Shown here: piece by piece, positions 18,131 through 26,479 of the stretch
Numbering within the stretch: position 1 is the first letter of the stretch
Layout: the number at the start of each line of letters is the position of its first letter
Assembly: GCA_948745425.1 (NCBI GenBank)
Contig: CAPZDM010000013.1
Coordinates: forward strand, 1 to 32,669
Length of the DNA: 32,669 nt
Direction of reading: 5' to 3'
From: an uncultured Clostridia bacterium
Lineage (GTDB): Bacteria; Bacillota; Clostridia; TANB77; CAG-508
Program-made: the position numbers and the translations under genes
Notes under the pieces: generated by a model
The model's input: the letters and a program-made list of their open reading frames with translations, nothing else
Database searches by the model: none
What the model was told of the DNA's origin: nothing

Positions 18131-18164
18131 ATCTAACATCTAATATCTAACTTCTAACATCTAA
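18131..18164. repeat. Short AT-rich tandem repeat
   Basis: Units of the type TCTAACATCTAA and TCTAATATCTAA are repeated about three times between the CobW-family gene and the aldolase promoter. No function is evident. Confidence 0.6.
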
Positions 18165-18171
18165 AGGGATA

Positions 18172-18199
18172 TTGACAAAAAAATTGTTAATGATATAAT
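18172..18199 (+). promoter_or_regulatory. Sigma-A-type promoter of the aldolase gene
   Basis: TTGACA at 18172-18177 and TATAAT at 18194-18199 with a 16-base spacer, about 27 bases before the ATG and close to a strong AGGAGG ribosome site. Confidence 0.85.
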
Positions 18200-18225
18200 G
18201 AAGAAAAAATTAGGAGGTAATAATA

Positions 18226-19155
18226 ATGGCTTTAGTTACAACAAAAGAAATGTTCGAGAAATCTATGAAAGAACATTTCGCAATAGGAGCTTTTAATGTA
18301 AACAATATGGAATTAATACAAGGGATAATAGAAGCAGCAAGTGAGGAAAATTCACCAGTAATTTTACAAGCATCTTCAAGTGCAATAAAATATGCAGGGA
18401 TAAATTATTTGATGAAAATGGTAGAGGCTGCTGTGGAATCAACAAATATTCCAATAGCAATTCATTTAGACCATGGACCAGATTTCGAAACATGTAAAAA
18501 ATGTATAGATGCAGGATTTACATCTGTAATGTTTGATGGCTCAAAATATGATTTTGAAGAAAATATCAGACTAACAAAAGAGGTAGTAGATTATGCACAT
18601 GCTCACGGAGTTGTTGTAGAAGCTGAGCTTGGAAAATTAGCAGGAATAGAAGATGAAGTTAATGTTTCAGCAAGTGACGCTATGTTTACAGATCCAGACC
18701 AAGCTAAAGAGTTTGTAGAAAGAACAGGATGCGATTCTTTAGCTATAGCAATAGGAACAAGCCATGGAGCATATAAATTTAAAGGAGAAGCAAAATTAAG
18801 ATTTGATATATTAGAAAAAGTAAAAGAAAAATTACCAAACACACCAATAGTTTTACATGGTGCTTCAACAGTAATTCCAGAATTAGTTGAAATGTGTAAT
18901 AAATATGGAGCAGATATTCCAGGAGCAAAGGGTGTTCCAGACGAAATGCTACATGAAGCAGGTTTAAGAGGTGTATCAAAAATAAATGTTGATACAGATT
19001 TAAGACTTGCAATGACTGCTCAAATAAGAAAGACTTTTGCTGAAGACCCATCAGCTTTTGACCCAAGAAAATATTTAACACCAGCAAGAGAAGAAATCAA
19101 AAAAACTGTTAAACATAAAATACATGATGTTTTTAATTCTTCTAATAAAGCATAA
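18226..19155 (+). CDS. fba: Class II fructose-bisphosphate aldolase
   Basis: This zinc-dependent glycolytic enzyme cleaves fructose 1,6-bisphosphate to dihydroxyacetone phosphate and glyceraldehyde 3-phosphate. The 309-residue protein carries AFNVNN near the N-terminus, the proton-donor Asp and first zinc His in HLDHGPDF (D82, H83), AELGKLAG, the zinc His in GTSHGAYKF and VLHGAST, and NVDTDLR for phosphate binding. Tagatose-bisphosphate aldolase is a close alternative by family, but the match to clostridial FbaA is good. It has its own strong promoter and a TAGGAGG ribosome site, as expected for an abundant protein. A GTAGGG-type hairpin follows the stop by about ten bases. Confidence 0.95.
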   Translation: MALVTTKEMFEKSMKEHFAIGAFNVNNMELIQGIIEAASEENSPVILQASSSAIKYAGINYLMKMVEAAVESTNIPIAIHLDHGPDFETCKKCIDAGFTSVMFDGSKYDFEENIRLTKEVVDYAHAHGVVVEAELGKLAGIEDEVNVSASDAMFTDPDQAKEFVERTGCDSLAIAIGTSHGAYKFKGEAKLRFDILEKVKEKLPNTPIVLHGASTVIPELVEMCNKYGADIPGAKGVPDEMLHEAGLRGVSKINVDTDLRLAMTAQIRKTFAEDPSAFDPRKYLTPAREEIKKTVKHKIHDVFNSSNKA

Positions 19156-19163
19156 ATTATATT

Positions 19164-19186
19164 GTAGGGACGCCCTTTTGGCGTCC
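19164..19186. repeat. GTAGGG-family hairpin repeat after the aldolase gene
   Basis: GTAGGGACGCC and GGCGTCC arms around a short T-rich loop. It sits between the aldolase stop and the convergent end of smpB and may limit read-through in both directions, although no long T-run follows. Confidence 0.8.
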
Positions 19187-19206
19187 ATTAAAATGATCAA
19201 TTTGTT

Positions 19207-19672
19207 TCACAAATTTTTCATGGAATTTTTAAGTGCGACATTAATTTTACGTTCAGCATCTTTTTTTGCAATATCCTGACGTTTATCATAAAGTTTCTTA
19301 CCCTTACCAATTCCCAGTTCGACTTTGATTTTATTATTTTTGAAATATAAACTTATTGGAATTAATGAAATACTCTGTTGCTTAATGAGACCAAGTAAAT
19401 GAAATATTTCACGTTTTTTTAATAATAGTTTTCTATCACGTAAAGGGTCTTTGTTATATATATTTCCATTTTCATAAGGGCTAATATGCATACCATAAAT
19501 AAATACTTCACCATTTTTTATATTTGCATAGCTTTCTTTTAAATTAACTTTTCCATTTCTAATTGACTTTATTTCTGTACCGAGTTAGTACAATACCAGC
19601 TTCAATTGTATCTGTAATAGAATAATTATGATGTGCAGTTGGATTTTTAGCAATTATTTTCAATTCTGACAT
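19207..19672 (-). CDS. smpB: SsrA-binding protein SmpB, interrupted by a +1 frameshift at CGG
   Basis: SmpB binds tmRNA and brings it to stalled ribosomes, releasing them and tagging the unfinished protein for ClpXP. The start at 19672 has AAAGGAA upstream. Codons 1-30 read MSELKIIAKNPTAHHNYSIT through GIVLT. The next zero-frame codon is CGG (19582-19580), and the frame ends at a TAG seven codons on. Skipping the C at 19582 gives GGT (Gly) and restores GTEIKSIRNGK, VNLKESYANI, GMHISPYENGN, DPLRDRKLLL and the basic tail to the TGA or TAA end at 19207, for 154 residues in all, the family length. No other lesion is seen, which argues against gene decay. Readings: programmed +1 frameshift at an unassigned or starved CGG codon, a recent mutation, or a sequencing error. 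See findings. Confidence 0.93.
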
Positions 19673-19826
19673 AATAAATTTCCTTTCATAATATATTCAA
19701 AATTGTTTTCTATATTGAATATAAATTTATTATGAGTCGATTATAACATGAATATATAAAATGCACAATTAATAAGTTCGATTTTTTGTAATTAAAAGTT
19801 ATAAGATAATAGTTTTTGTGTTATAT

Positions 19827-19850
19827 GTAAGGACACAGTATACTGTGCCC
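19827..19850. repeat. GTAGGGG-family hairpin repeat, diverged end
   Basis: GTAAGGACACAGTA and TACTGTGCCC. The ACAGTA / TACTGT inner arms are a perfect palindrome. It is located in the 245-base gap between smpB and the exported-protein gene; the rest of that gap is AT-rich, with TTTCTAA direct repeats near 19890-19915 and no other recognisable feature. Confidence 0.7.
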
Positions 19851-19917
19851 ATTGAAAAAGTAGAAATTAAACAATGTATATATAATATCTATATTCGAAT
19901 TTCTAATTTCTAATTTA

Positions 19918-20376
19918 CTATCTATCATTATGATTATTATCATTATTTGTAGTTCTTGTAGCATAATACCATATTGCACCTACAACTACAACAGCTGCTA
20001 TTGCTAAAACTATCCATATATAAGAATATGAAGTAGTATTTGTATCAGTAGCAGTTGTTCTAGCAGCAGAATATGCACCATCTCCAAAATCTCCATTACC
20101 TGTCATAGTACCATTATCTATTGCATCATTATCTGTGCCATTTTTTATATTATTTGTAATATTATCAGTTGCATTATTCATTGTATTTTCAGCATTCCCA
20201 GTAACGTTTTTTATACCATCAGTTGCATTTTTTACTACGTTTTCAGCATTATGCATAACATCATTAACTGTATTTTTTGCATTATCCATCATATTTGTTT
20301 CATTAGCGAAAACAGCAGTAGAAATGAATAGTGAAACTGTAATTATTAAAACTATTGCTAAAATTCTTTTCAACAT
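19918..20376 (-). CDS. Small exported Asn-rich protein with C-terminal membrane helix
   Basis: I do not recognise the family. The 152-residue product starts with a signal-peptide-like segment (MLKRILAIVLIITVSLFIS, then TAVFA as likely cleavage region). The middle (about 30-80) is low-complexity and built of loosely repeated units such as NAENVVKNATDGIKN, NAENTMNNATDNI, which could form an amphipathic helix or coiled coil. A Gly/Thr-rich linker follows, then a transmembrane helix (about 117-138) and a polar Asn/Asp-rich tail. It is therefore probably a cell-surface or membrane-tethered protein. The start at 20376 is fixed by GGAGG eight bases upstream; upstream in-frame ATGs up to 20424 lack a ribosome site. 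The gene is divergent from 20592. Confidence 0.8.
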   Translation of the reverse strand: MLKRILAIVLIITVSLFISTAVFANETNMMDNAKNTVNDVMHNAENVVKNATDGIKNVTGNAENTMNNATDNITNNIKNGTDNDAIDNGTMTGNGDFGDGAYSAARTTATDTNTTSYSYIWIVLAIAAVVVVGAIWYYATRTTNNDNNHNDR

Positions 20377-20530
20377 TGATGTATACCTCCAATTTTCAGA
20401 TTTAAACTTCATTATAGAATTCAAAAATAAATTTTAAACATTATAAAAAAGCTTATTAATATTGTTAGAAAAAATAATATAAATATACAAACAATAAATT
20501 GTACAAAATGAAAAAAATTACAAAAAAATA

Positions 20531-20559
20531 ATGACAAAAATGAAATATAAGTATATAAT
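20531..20559 (+). promoter_or_regulatory. Sigma-A-type promoter of the membrane protein gene
   Basis: ATGACA at 20531-20536 (one mismatch to TTGACA) and TATAAT at 20554-20559, 17 bases apart, 33 bases upstream of the ATG at 20592. Confidence 0.65.
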
Positions 20560-20591
20560 GTATATATAAATTTTTAAGGAGGAAAACTATA

Positions 20592-21281
20592 ATGGAAGAG
20601 AACAATAATGAAAATAACAACACAGTAAATCCAGAAGAAATATTAAAAGAGACTACAGAAACAATAAATGAAGTTAAAGATCAAGTAAAAGGTTCTTTTA
20701 AAAAAGAAGAATTAAAAAATAGTGCAAAGGAAACTACAAATTTTATAGTAGGAATGTTTAAAAATCCAATTGAAGAATTAAAAAGTATTTCAGAAGATAA
20801 AACAAACAAAAATTTTAAATATGCTGTAATTTTAGCAATTGTATGGATTGTAGCAGTGGTAATATTAAAAATTTATTATTCTTCATTATCATGGAATGTG
20901 TTAAAGTATGTATTACCATTAATAAAATCAGCAATAGCTCCAATATTATCAATATTAGTATTATCATTAACTATATTTACTCTAAATAAAAATAAAGATA
21001 AAAGTTTAGTAACTATAATGTCAGTAGTTACAGCAGCTAAATTACCAATTGTAATAGCTTCTGTAGTAAGTTTATTAAGATTAATTAGTGCAAGAGTTAC
21101 AACTGTAACAAGTCCATTTGCTTCACTTTGTACTGTAATAAGTACAATACTTGTATACTTTGGAGCTAAATTTGTACTTGGAGAAAAAGATGACAAAAGT
21201 TATATAAAGAAATTTGTAATAATAGAAAGTATATATTATATAGCATATATATTAATTGGATTATTAGAAATATATATTTAA
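20592..21281 (+). CDS. Multi-spanning membrane protein, possibly Yip1-like
   Basis: A 229-residue protein with an Asn/Glu-rich hydrophilic N-terminus (about 1-75) and about five hydrophobic helices (near 78-95, 108-135, 145-165, 175-198, 210-229). The sequence FIVGMFKNPIEELKSI before the helices, with the overall topology, resembles the Yip1-domain membrane proteins common in Clostridia, but no decisive motif is visible, so the family is a guess. The start follows AAGGAGG at 20577-20583, with a promoter just upstream. A hairpin with a T-run at 21310 ends the transcript. The divergent neighbour at 19918-20376 is also an envelope protein with an Asn-rich part. Confidence 0.75.
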   Translation: MEENNNENNNTVNPEEILKETTETINEVKDQVKGSFKKEELKNSAKETTNFIVGMFKNPIEELKSISEDKTNKNFKYAVILAIVWIVAVVILKIYYSSLSWNVLKYVLPLIKSAIAPILSILVLSLTIFTLNKNKDKSLVTIMSVVTAAKLPIVIASVVSLLRLISARVTTVTSPFASLCTVISTILVYFGAKFVLGEKDDKSYIKKFVIIESIYYIAYILIGLLEIYI

Positions 21282-21309
21282 AAGATTATATAATTATATG
21301 TATTATTTT

Positions 21310-21336
21310 AGGGCACTTCAAATGTGCCTTATTTTT
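21310..21336 (+). terminator. Rho-independent terminator, possibly derived from the hairpin repeat
   Basis: AGGGCAC and GTGCCTT arms around a seven-base loop are followed by ATTTTTT. The stem resembles the GGGCACAT arms of the GTAGGGG repeats, so this may be a repeat copy serving as a terminator. Confidence 0.7.
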
Positions 21337-21347
21337 TATAAAAAGAA

Positions 21348-21376
21348 TTGTAAAAAATCATTAAATTTGATAAAAT
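21348..21376 (+). promoter_or_regulatory. Possible polC promoter
   Basis: TTGTAA at 21348-21353 and TAAAAT at 21371-21376, spaced by 17 bases, lie shortly before the start of polC. Both boxes carry mismatches. Confidence 0.4.
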
Positions 21377-21413
21377 GATGTAGAAAATATAATAAAAAGG
21401 AATGACTAATAAA

Positions 21414-24400
21414 ATGGCAGAAATGAAAAAAGTTTCAGAAATATTTAATGACTTTGAAGAAAAAAATAACATAATGAAAGCAAAAATTTCAAATATAACA
21501 ATGTCAAAAAAGACTAGAGAATTAAGTATATTTCTTCAAACAGATATTAAGATACAAACAGGTGAAATTCTATCATTTGAAATATATTTAAAAAATAGAT
21601 TTAATGTAGCAAAGGCAACAATAGATATAGAATATATAAATTGTAATAAAAAAGAAGACAAAGAAGAAAAAAATATAGAAAAAGAAGCACCAATTCAAGA
21701 AACAAGTCCAATAATTATAGGAACAAAAAGAGCGAAAATAAATGAAAAAATGATAAAAGTAAAAGAGGTTACAGCTGAAAGTGGAAAAGTAGCAATTTCA
21801 GGTAGAGTTACAAGAGTTGAAGAAAGAGAACTAAGAAATGGAAAAACCTTGTATTGTTTTGATATATATGATGGAAGTAGTACTATAACATGTAAATCCT
21901 TTATTGAACCTGAGAAATTAGAAGATGTGAGGTCAAGACTAGAAGAAAATAGTCATGTAGAATTAGAGGGAAATGCACAATTTGATCCATATGCAAGAGA
22001 AATAACAATTATTGCAAATGTAGTAATAAGTTTACCTAAAAAAGAAGTTTTAACAAGAATGGATAATGCAGAAATAAAAAGAGTAGAACTACATATGCAT
22101 ACACAAATGAGCCAAATGGATGGAATAACCCCAGTAGAAGACTTGATAAATAGAGCAAGAAAATGGGGGATGAAATCTATTGCTATTACAGACCATGGTG
22201 TAGCACAATCATTTCCGCATGCAAATGATACTGTAAAAAAAGGAAATAATGATATAAAAGTTTTATATGGAGTTGAAGCATATTTATGTCCAGATGGTCA
22301 AACAAGTGTCTATGGAGATGGAAATATAGATATTGATACTGAATATTGTGTTTTAGACATTGAAACAACAGGAATACCATATAGAAGTGAAATGATAACT
22401 GAATTAGGGGCTATCAAAATTAAAAATGGAGAAATTATAGATGAATTTGAATGTTTTGTTAATCCCGAAAAACCAATACCTTATGAGGTAGTTCAAGTTA
22501 CACATATTACAGATGATATGGTAAAGTCAGCAAAAACAATAAAAGATGTTCTTCCAGAGTTTATCAAATTTTGTGGAGATAATGTATTAGTTGCACATAA
22601 TGCAAATTTTGATATAGGATTTTTAAGATATCAAGCAAATAAATTAGGATTAAAATTTGATAATACATATATTGATACATTAAGCCTAGCAAAAGACTTA
22701 TTTCCAGAATTCACAAAATATAAGTTGGGTATTATTGCAGCAAATTTGAGAATAAAAGTAGATGTAGCTCATCGAGCACTAGATGATGTTAAAACACTTG
22801 TAAAAGTATTTGAGGTAATGTTAGAAAAATTAAAAGAACAAGGAGTTAAAAAATTAAATGATATTGATGCGATATCTTCTAAAAACATGAATATTAAGAA
22901 ACTACCAACATATCATGCAATTATTATAGCGAAAAATTCTGTGGGACTTAAAAATCTATATAAGTTAATATCATTTTCACACTTAGATTATTTTTATAAA
23001 AGACCTAGAATCCCAAAAAGTATATATAAAAAATACAGTGAAGGATTAATAATAGGTAGTGCATGTGACCAAGGAGAATTATATCAAGCTATTTTAAATG
23101 GATATTCAGAAGAAAAGGTTGAAAATATTGCAAAATTTTATGATTATTTGGAAATACAACCATTAGGAAATGATGAATATTTAGTAAGAGAAGGAATATT
23201 AAAAAGTCAAGATGACTTAATCTCTATAAATAGAAAAATAGTTGAATTAGGAGAGAAATTAAATAAATTAGTCTGTGCTACTTGCGATGTACATTTTATG
23301 GATCCAGAAGACGAAATATATAGAAGAATTTTGCAAGCAGGACAAGGGTTTGATGATGCAGACCATCAAGCACCATTATATTTAAGAACAACAGAAGAAA
23401 TGCTAAACGAATTTGCATATTTAGGAAAGGAAAAAGCATATGAGGTAGTTGTAACAAATACAAATAGAGTAGCAGATATGTGTGAACCAATAAGTCCAAT
23501 ATCTCCAGATAAATGTACACCATATATAGAGGGATGTGAAAAAACTATAGAAGATATTGCTATGGATAAAGCACATGAATTATATGGAGACCCATTACCA
23601 GAAATTGTAGAAACAAGACTTAGAAAAGAATTAGATTCAATCATTAAAAATGGATTTTCAGTTATGTATATCATTGCACAAAAATTAGTTTGGAAATCTA
23701 ATGAAGATGGATACATTGTCGGTTCAAGAGGTTCTGTTGGTTCATCACTTGTAGCATATATGACAGGTATTACAGAGGTTAACGGATTAAAAGCACATTA
23801 CAGATGCACTAAATGTAAATATTCAGATTTCTCTGACCATGGATTTAAAAATGGAATTGACCTTCCAGATGCGTGGTGTCCAAAATGCGGAAAAAAACTT
23901 GTAAAAGATGGAATAGATATACCATTTGAAACATTCTTAGGATTTAATGGAGATAAAGAACCAGATATAGATTTAAATTTTTCAGGAGAATATCAAACAA
24001 AAGCACATAAATATGCAGAGGTTATTTTGGGAAAGGGAACTACATTTAAAGCAGGTACTATTGGAACAATAGCAGAAAAAACAGCGTATGGATATGTAAA
24101 AAAATATTTTGAAGAGAGAAATCAAGTTATAAGTTCAGCAGAAATAAATAGATTATCTCAAGGATGTACAGGAATAAAGAGGACAACAGGTCAACATCCA
24201 GGAGGAGTTGTGGTTGTACCAACAGGGCATGAGATTTATGAATTCTGTCCAGTACAACATCCAGCAGATGACCCCAATTCAGATATTATTACAACACATT
24301 TTGATTACCATTCAATAGATAAAAATATTTTGAAATTTGATATGTTAGGTCATGATGATCCGACAGTTATAAGAATGTTATACGATTTAACAGGAATAGA

Positions 24401-25391
24401 CCCAACTAAAGTACCCCTAGATGATAAGACTACAATGTCTATATTTTCATCAACAGAAGCAATAGGAGTAAGAAAAGAGGAGATAAATTCAGAAGTTGCA
24501 ACATTTGGTGTACCAGAGTTTGGAACAAAATTTGTAAGAGGAATGTTAGTAGATACAAAACCTAGTACTTTTGAGGAATTATTAAGAATATCGGGTTTAT
24601 CACATGGTACTGATGTGTGGTTAAATAATGCACAGGAATTAATAAATAATGGAACAATAACTCTATCAGAAGCTATATGTACAAGAGATGATATTATGAT
24701 TTATTTGATGGGAATGGGGCTTCCTGCACAAGAGTCATTTAAAATAATGGAATCAGTCCGTAAAGGAAAAGGGTTAACGGAAGACCAAGAAATTCTTATG
24801 AGGGATAATAATGTTCCAGAATGGTATATAGAATCTTGTAAAAAAATTAAATATATGTTCCCAAAGGCACATGCAGCAGCATATGTTATTAATGCTTTTA
24901 GAATTGCATGGTTTAAAGTTCACATTCCAAAGGCTTATTATGCAACAATGTACTCAATAAGGGCAGATGAATTTGATAGTGAATTTATGATTTTCGGAGA
25001 AAAAAAGGTAAAAGACAAAATGGAGGAAATAGATAAACTTGGAAATTCAGCAACCCAAAAAGATAAGGGAATGTATAACGTTTTAGAATATGTACTAGAA
25101 ATGTATAAAAGAGGAATATCCTTCTTACCAATAGATATATATAAATCAGATGCTACTAAATTTAAAATGGAGCCTGAAGGAATTAGACCTTCACTATGTA
25201 GTATAGCAGGTCTTGGACAGGTAGCTGCTGAAAGTATAGTAGAAGCAAGAAAAGATGGAGAATTTATTTCAAAAGAAGATTTAATGAAAAGGTCAAAAGC
25301 AGGAAAATCTATTATAGATTTATTAGATAAATTTGGCTGTTTAGATGGAATGAGTACAAGCAATCAATTAAGTTTATTTGATGCATTATAA
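21414..25391 (+). CDS. polC: DNA polymerase III alpha subunit, PolC type
   Basis: PolC is the main replicative polymerase of low-GC Gram-positives, with built-in proofreading. The 1325-residue product contains an OB-fold region (about 110-215; GRVTRVEERELRNGKTLYCF), a PHP domain (VELHMHTQMSQMDG and ITDHGVAQ) interrupted by the DEDD exonuclease (YCVLDIETTGIP, VAHNANFDIGFL, HRALDDVKT), then the polymerase core with GSRGSVGSS, four-cysteine zinc site (CTKCKYSD and CPKCGKK), PDIDLNFSGEYQ with catalytic Asp residues and GQHPGG. The C-terminus QLSLFDAL contains a sliding-clamp-binding motif. It is shorter than many PolC proteins because the N-terminal region is compact. I chose 21414 over 21402, because AAAAAGG directly abuts the latter; 21423 is also possible. 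Confidence 0.96.
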   Translation: MAEMKKVSEIFNDFEEKNNIMKAKISNITMSKKTRELSIFLQTDIKIQTGEILSFEIYLKNRFNVAKATIDIEYINCNKKEDKEEKNIEKEAPIQETSPIIIGTKRAKINEKMIKVKEVTAESGKVAISGRVTRVEERELRNGKTLYCFDIYDGSSTITCKSFIEPEKLEDVRSRLEENSHVELEGNAQFDPYAREITIIANVVISLPKKEVLTRMDNAEIKRVELHMHTQMSQMDGITPVEDLINRARKWGMKSIAITDHGVAQSFPHANDTVKKGNNDIKVLYGVEAYLCPDGQTSVYGDGNIDIDTEYCVLDIETTGIPYRSEMITELGAIKIKNGEIIDEFECFVNPEKPIPYEVVQVTHITDDMVKSAKTIKDVLPEFIKFCGDNVLVAHNANFDIGFLRYQANKLGLKFDNTYIDTLSLAKDLFPEFTKYKLGIIAANLRIKVDVAHRALDDVKTLVKVFEVMLEKLKEQGVKKLNDIDAISSKNMNIKKLPTYHAIIIAKNSVGLKNLYKLISFSHLDYFYKRPRIPKSIYKKYSEGLIIGSACDQGELYQAILNGYSEEKVENIAKFYDYLEIQPLGNDEYLVREGILKSQDDLISINRKIVELGEKLNKLVCATCDVHFMDPEDEIYRRILQAGQGFDDADHQAPLYLRTTEEMLNEFAYLGKEKAYEVVVTNTNRVADMCEPISPISPDKCTPYIEGCEKTIEDIAMDKAHELYGDPLPEIVETRLRKELDSIIKNGFSVMYIIAQKLVWKSNEDGYIVGSRGSVGSSLVAYMTGITEVNGLKAHYRCTKCKYSDFSDHGFKNGIDLPDAWCPKCGKKLVKDGIDIPFETFLGFNGDKEPDIDLNFSGEYQTKAHKYAEVILGKGTTFKAGTIGTIAEKTAYGYVKKYFEERNQVISSAEINRLSQGCTGIKRTTGQHPGGVVVVPTGHEIYEFCPVQHPADDPNSDIITTHFDYHSIDKNILKFDMLGHDDPTVIRMLYDLTGIDPTKVPLDDKTTMSIFSSTEAIGVRKEEINSEVATFGVPEFGTKFVRGMLVDTKPSTFEELLRISGLSHGTDVWLNNAQELINNGTITLSEAICTRDDIMIYLMGMGLPAQESFKIMESVRKGKGLTEDQEILMRDNNVPEWYIESCKKIKYMFPKAHAAAYVINAFRIAWFKVHIPKAYYATMYSIRADEFDSEFMIFGEKKVKDKMEEIDKLGNSATQKDKGMYNVLEYVLEMYKRGISFLPIDIYKSDATKFKMEPEGIRPSLCSIAGLGQVAAESIVEARKDGEFISKEDLMKRSKAGKSIIDLLDKFGCLDGMSTSNQLSLFDAL

Positions 25392-25460
25392 AAATATGTA
25401 TTATATATTAATTAATCAATTCGAAAAATTATTTAAACGAAATTGAAATAAGAAAATGTT

Positions 25461-25518
25461 AGGAATTAATTTATAGGGAATCTCGAGTATATCGAGAGGG
25501 CGCTGTAAATTAATTCCT
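25461..25518. repeat. Nested perfect inverted repeat between polC and the TraX gene
   Basis: Outer 13-base arms AGGAATTAATTTA (25461-25473) and TAAATTAATTCCT (25506-25518) are perfectly complementary. Inside is a second hairpin, TCTCGA and TCGAGA (25481-25497), flanked by unpaired TAGGGAA and GGGCGCTG. It lies between convergent genes, in a 196-base gap that otherwise holds nothing recognisable. Confidence 0.8.
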
Positions 25519-25587
25519 TAAATTTTCTATAAAATTGAGTTGTATAATTTTGAGAATTTATTAATTTAATATATAATTATAAATGAA

Positions 25588-26364
25588 TTAATGTAACAAT
25601 ATATAAATCAAACATAATATTAGCAAATGTACTGGATAAAATATATAAAACAACATTTTGTGGTCTTTTCCTTTTTGACCATTATACAGATTGATGAATA
25701 TAAGAGGGATAAGACTACAAATAAATAACCCAATATAATTAATTTTAAAATTACTAGCCATAAAATATGGAGTATAGTATATAAAAGTTAAAATAGTAAT
25801 AGCAATATTCATAGATAATTTATTATTTCTATATAAGTAAAAAAGAAAGATAATAAATACTCCATAAAATCCATAATCAAAGCCAAAAATATCAGCAAAA
25901 ACTGCAATAATTAAAACAATAATAATACCTAATAATTTATATTGAAATATACTATTTCCTTCAGATATATTATTGTTGTTATTTTGTTCTACTGTAGATG
26001 AAAAATTAAAATTAGATGTAGGGGTACAGTGCACTGTACCCTTTGATATAATAAACTCATAAATAGATATAGACAATAATCCCAATATTAAAGTAAAAAT
26101 AATATTTAATGACATCTTAGAAAAGAAACAATAGCCAAACCAAGCATAAGGAATCTGAGAAATTAAAGCAAATATTATTAGTCTTACAAAATACTTTTTC
26201 AAATTATGAGTATGAATATAGCCTTCACTTATCTGAAAAGCAAAAATAGGGAAGGCAATTCTACCAACAAAATTCATCCAAGAAAGATGACCATATATTA
26301 AATATCCGCTATGATCAAACAACATAGTTATTATTGCAATTAATTTTAAAACATAAGCACTCAT
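25588..26364 (-). CDS. TraX-family membrane protein carrying an in-frame repeat insertion
   Basis: TraX-family proteins are polytopic membrane proteins, named for the F-pilin N-acetylation protein, with acyltransferase-like membrane topology; most chromosomal members have no proven substrate. The 258 residues begin LKLIAIITMLFDHSGY (the conserved Lys and Asp-His segment), then VGRIAFPIFAFQISEGY, RLIIFALISQIPYAWF, and eight or so helices with HLLIL near the end. Between helices, about residues 108-138, is a hydrophilic loop encoded partly by a GTAGGGG hairpin repeat (26018-26041, read as Gly-Thr-Val-His-Cys-Thr-Pro-Thr), followed by Asn-rich sequence. AAAGGAG at 26371-26377 sets the start; an upstream ATG at 26418 is less likely. 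Head-to-tail with the glycosyltransferase gene upstream. Confidence 0.88.
   Translation of the reverse strand: MSAYVLKLIAIITMLFDHSGYLIYGHLSWMNFVGRIAFPIFAFQISEGYIHTHNLKKYFVRLIIFALISQIPYAWFGYCFFSKMSLNIIFTLILGLLSISIYEFIISKGTVHCTPTSNFNFSSTVEQNNNNNISEGNSIFQYKLLGIIIVLIIAVFADIFGFDYGFYGVFIIFLFYLYRNNKLSMNIAITILTFIYYTPYFMASNFKINYIGLFICSLIPLIFINLYNGQKGKDHKMLFYIFYPVHLLILCLIYILLH
26018..26041. repeat. GTAGGGG-family hairpin repeat inside the TraX coding region
   Basis: GTAGGGGTACAGT and GCACTGTACCC; GGGTACAGTGC and GCACTGTACCC arms form a perfect palindrome. It lies wholly within the reading frame of the minus-strand TraX gene and keeps that frame open. Confidence 0.85.
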
Positions 26365-26451
26365 ATAATTCTCCTTTATTATAAAGATTATGTTGTAGGA
26401 GGATTTTGTATCCATCACTTTTTGGCTGTATAGGAAAAATCAATTCAAAAT

Positions 26452-26473
26452 GTAGGGGCGACATTGCTCGTCC
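26452..26473. repeat. GTAGGGG-family hairpin repeat downstream of the glycosyltransferase gene
   Basis: GTAGGGGCGACA and GCTCGTCC: GGGCGA and TCGTCC arms with a short loop, six bases past the end of the minus-strand glycosyltransferase gene. A weaker look-alike (GTAGGAGGAT / TATCC) lies at 26394-26412. Confidence 0.75.
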
Positions 26474-26479
26474 GCAAAA

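Noticed and set aside
19491..19672. smpB as a decayed pseudogene
   Set aside because: Only one base disrupts it, and both halves keep full family sequence. The identical disruption at CGG in pflA makes plain decay a poor explanation, although sequencing error remains possible.
19673..19917. tmRNA (ssrA) gene beside smpB
   Set aside because: The 245-base gap is too short and lacks a CCA end, an Ala acceptor stem or a tag reading frame; it holds a hairpin repeat instead.
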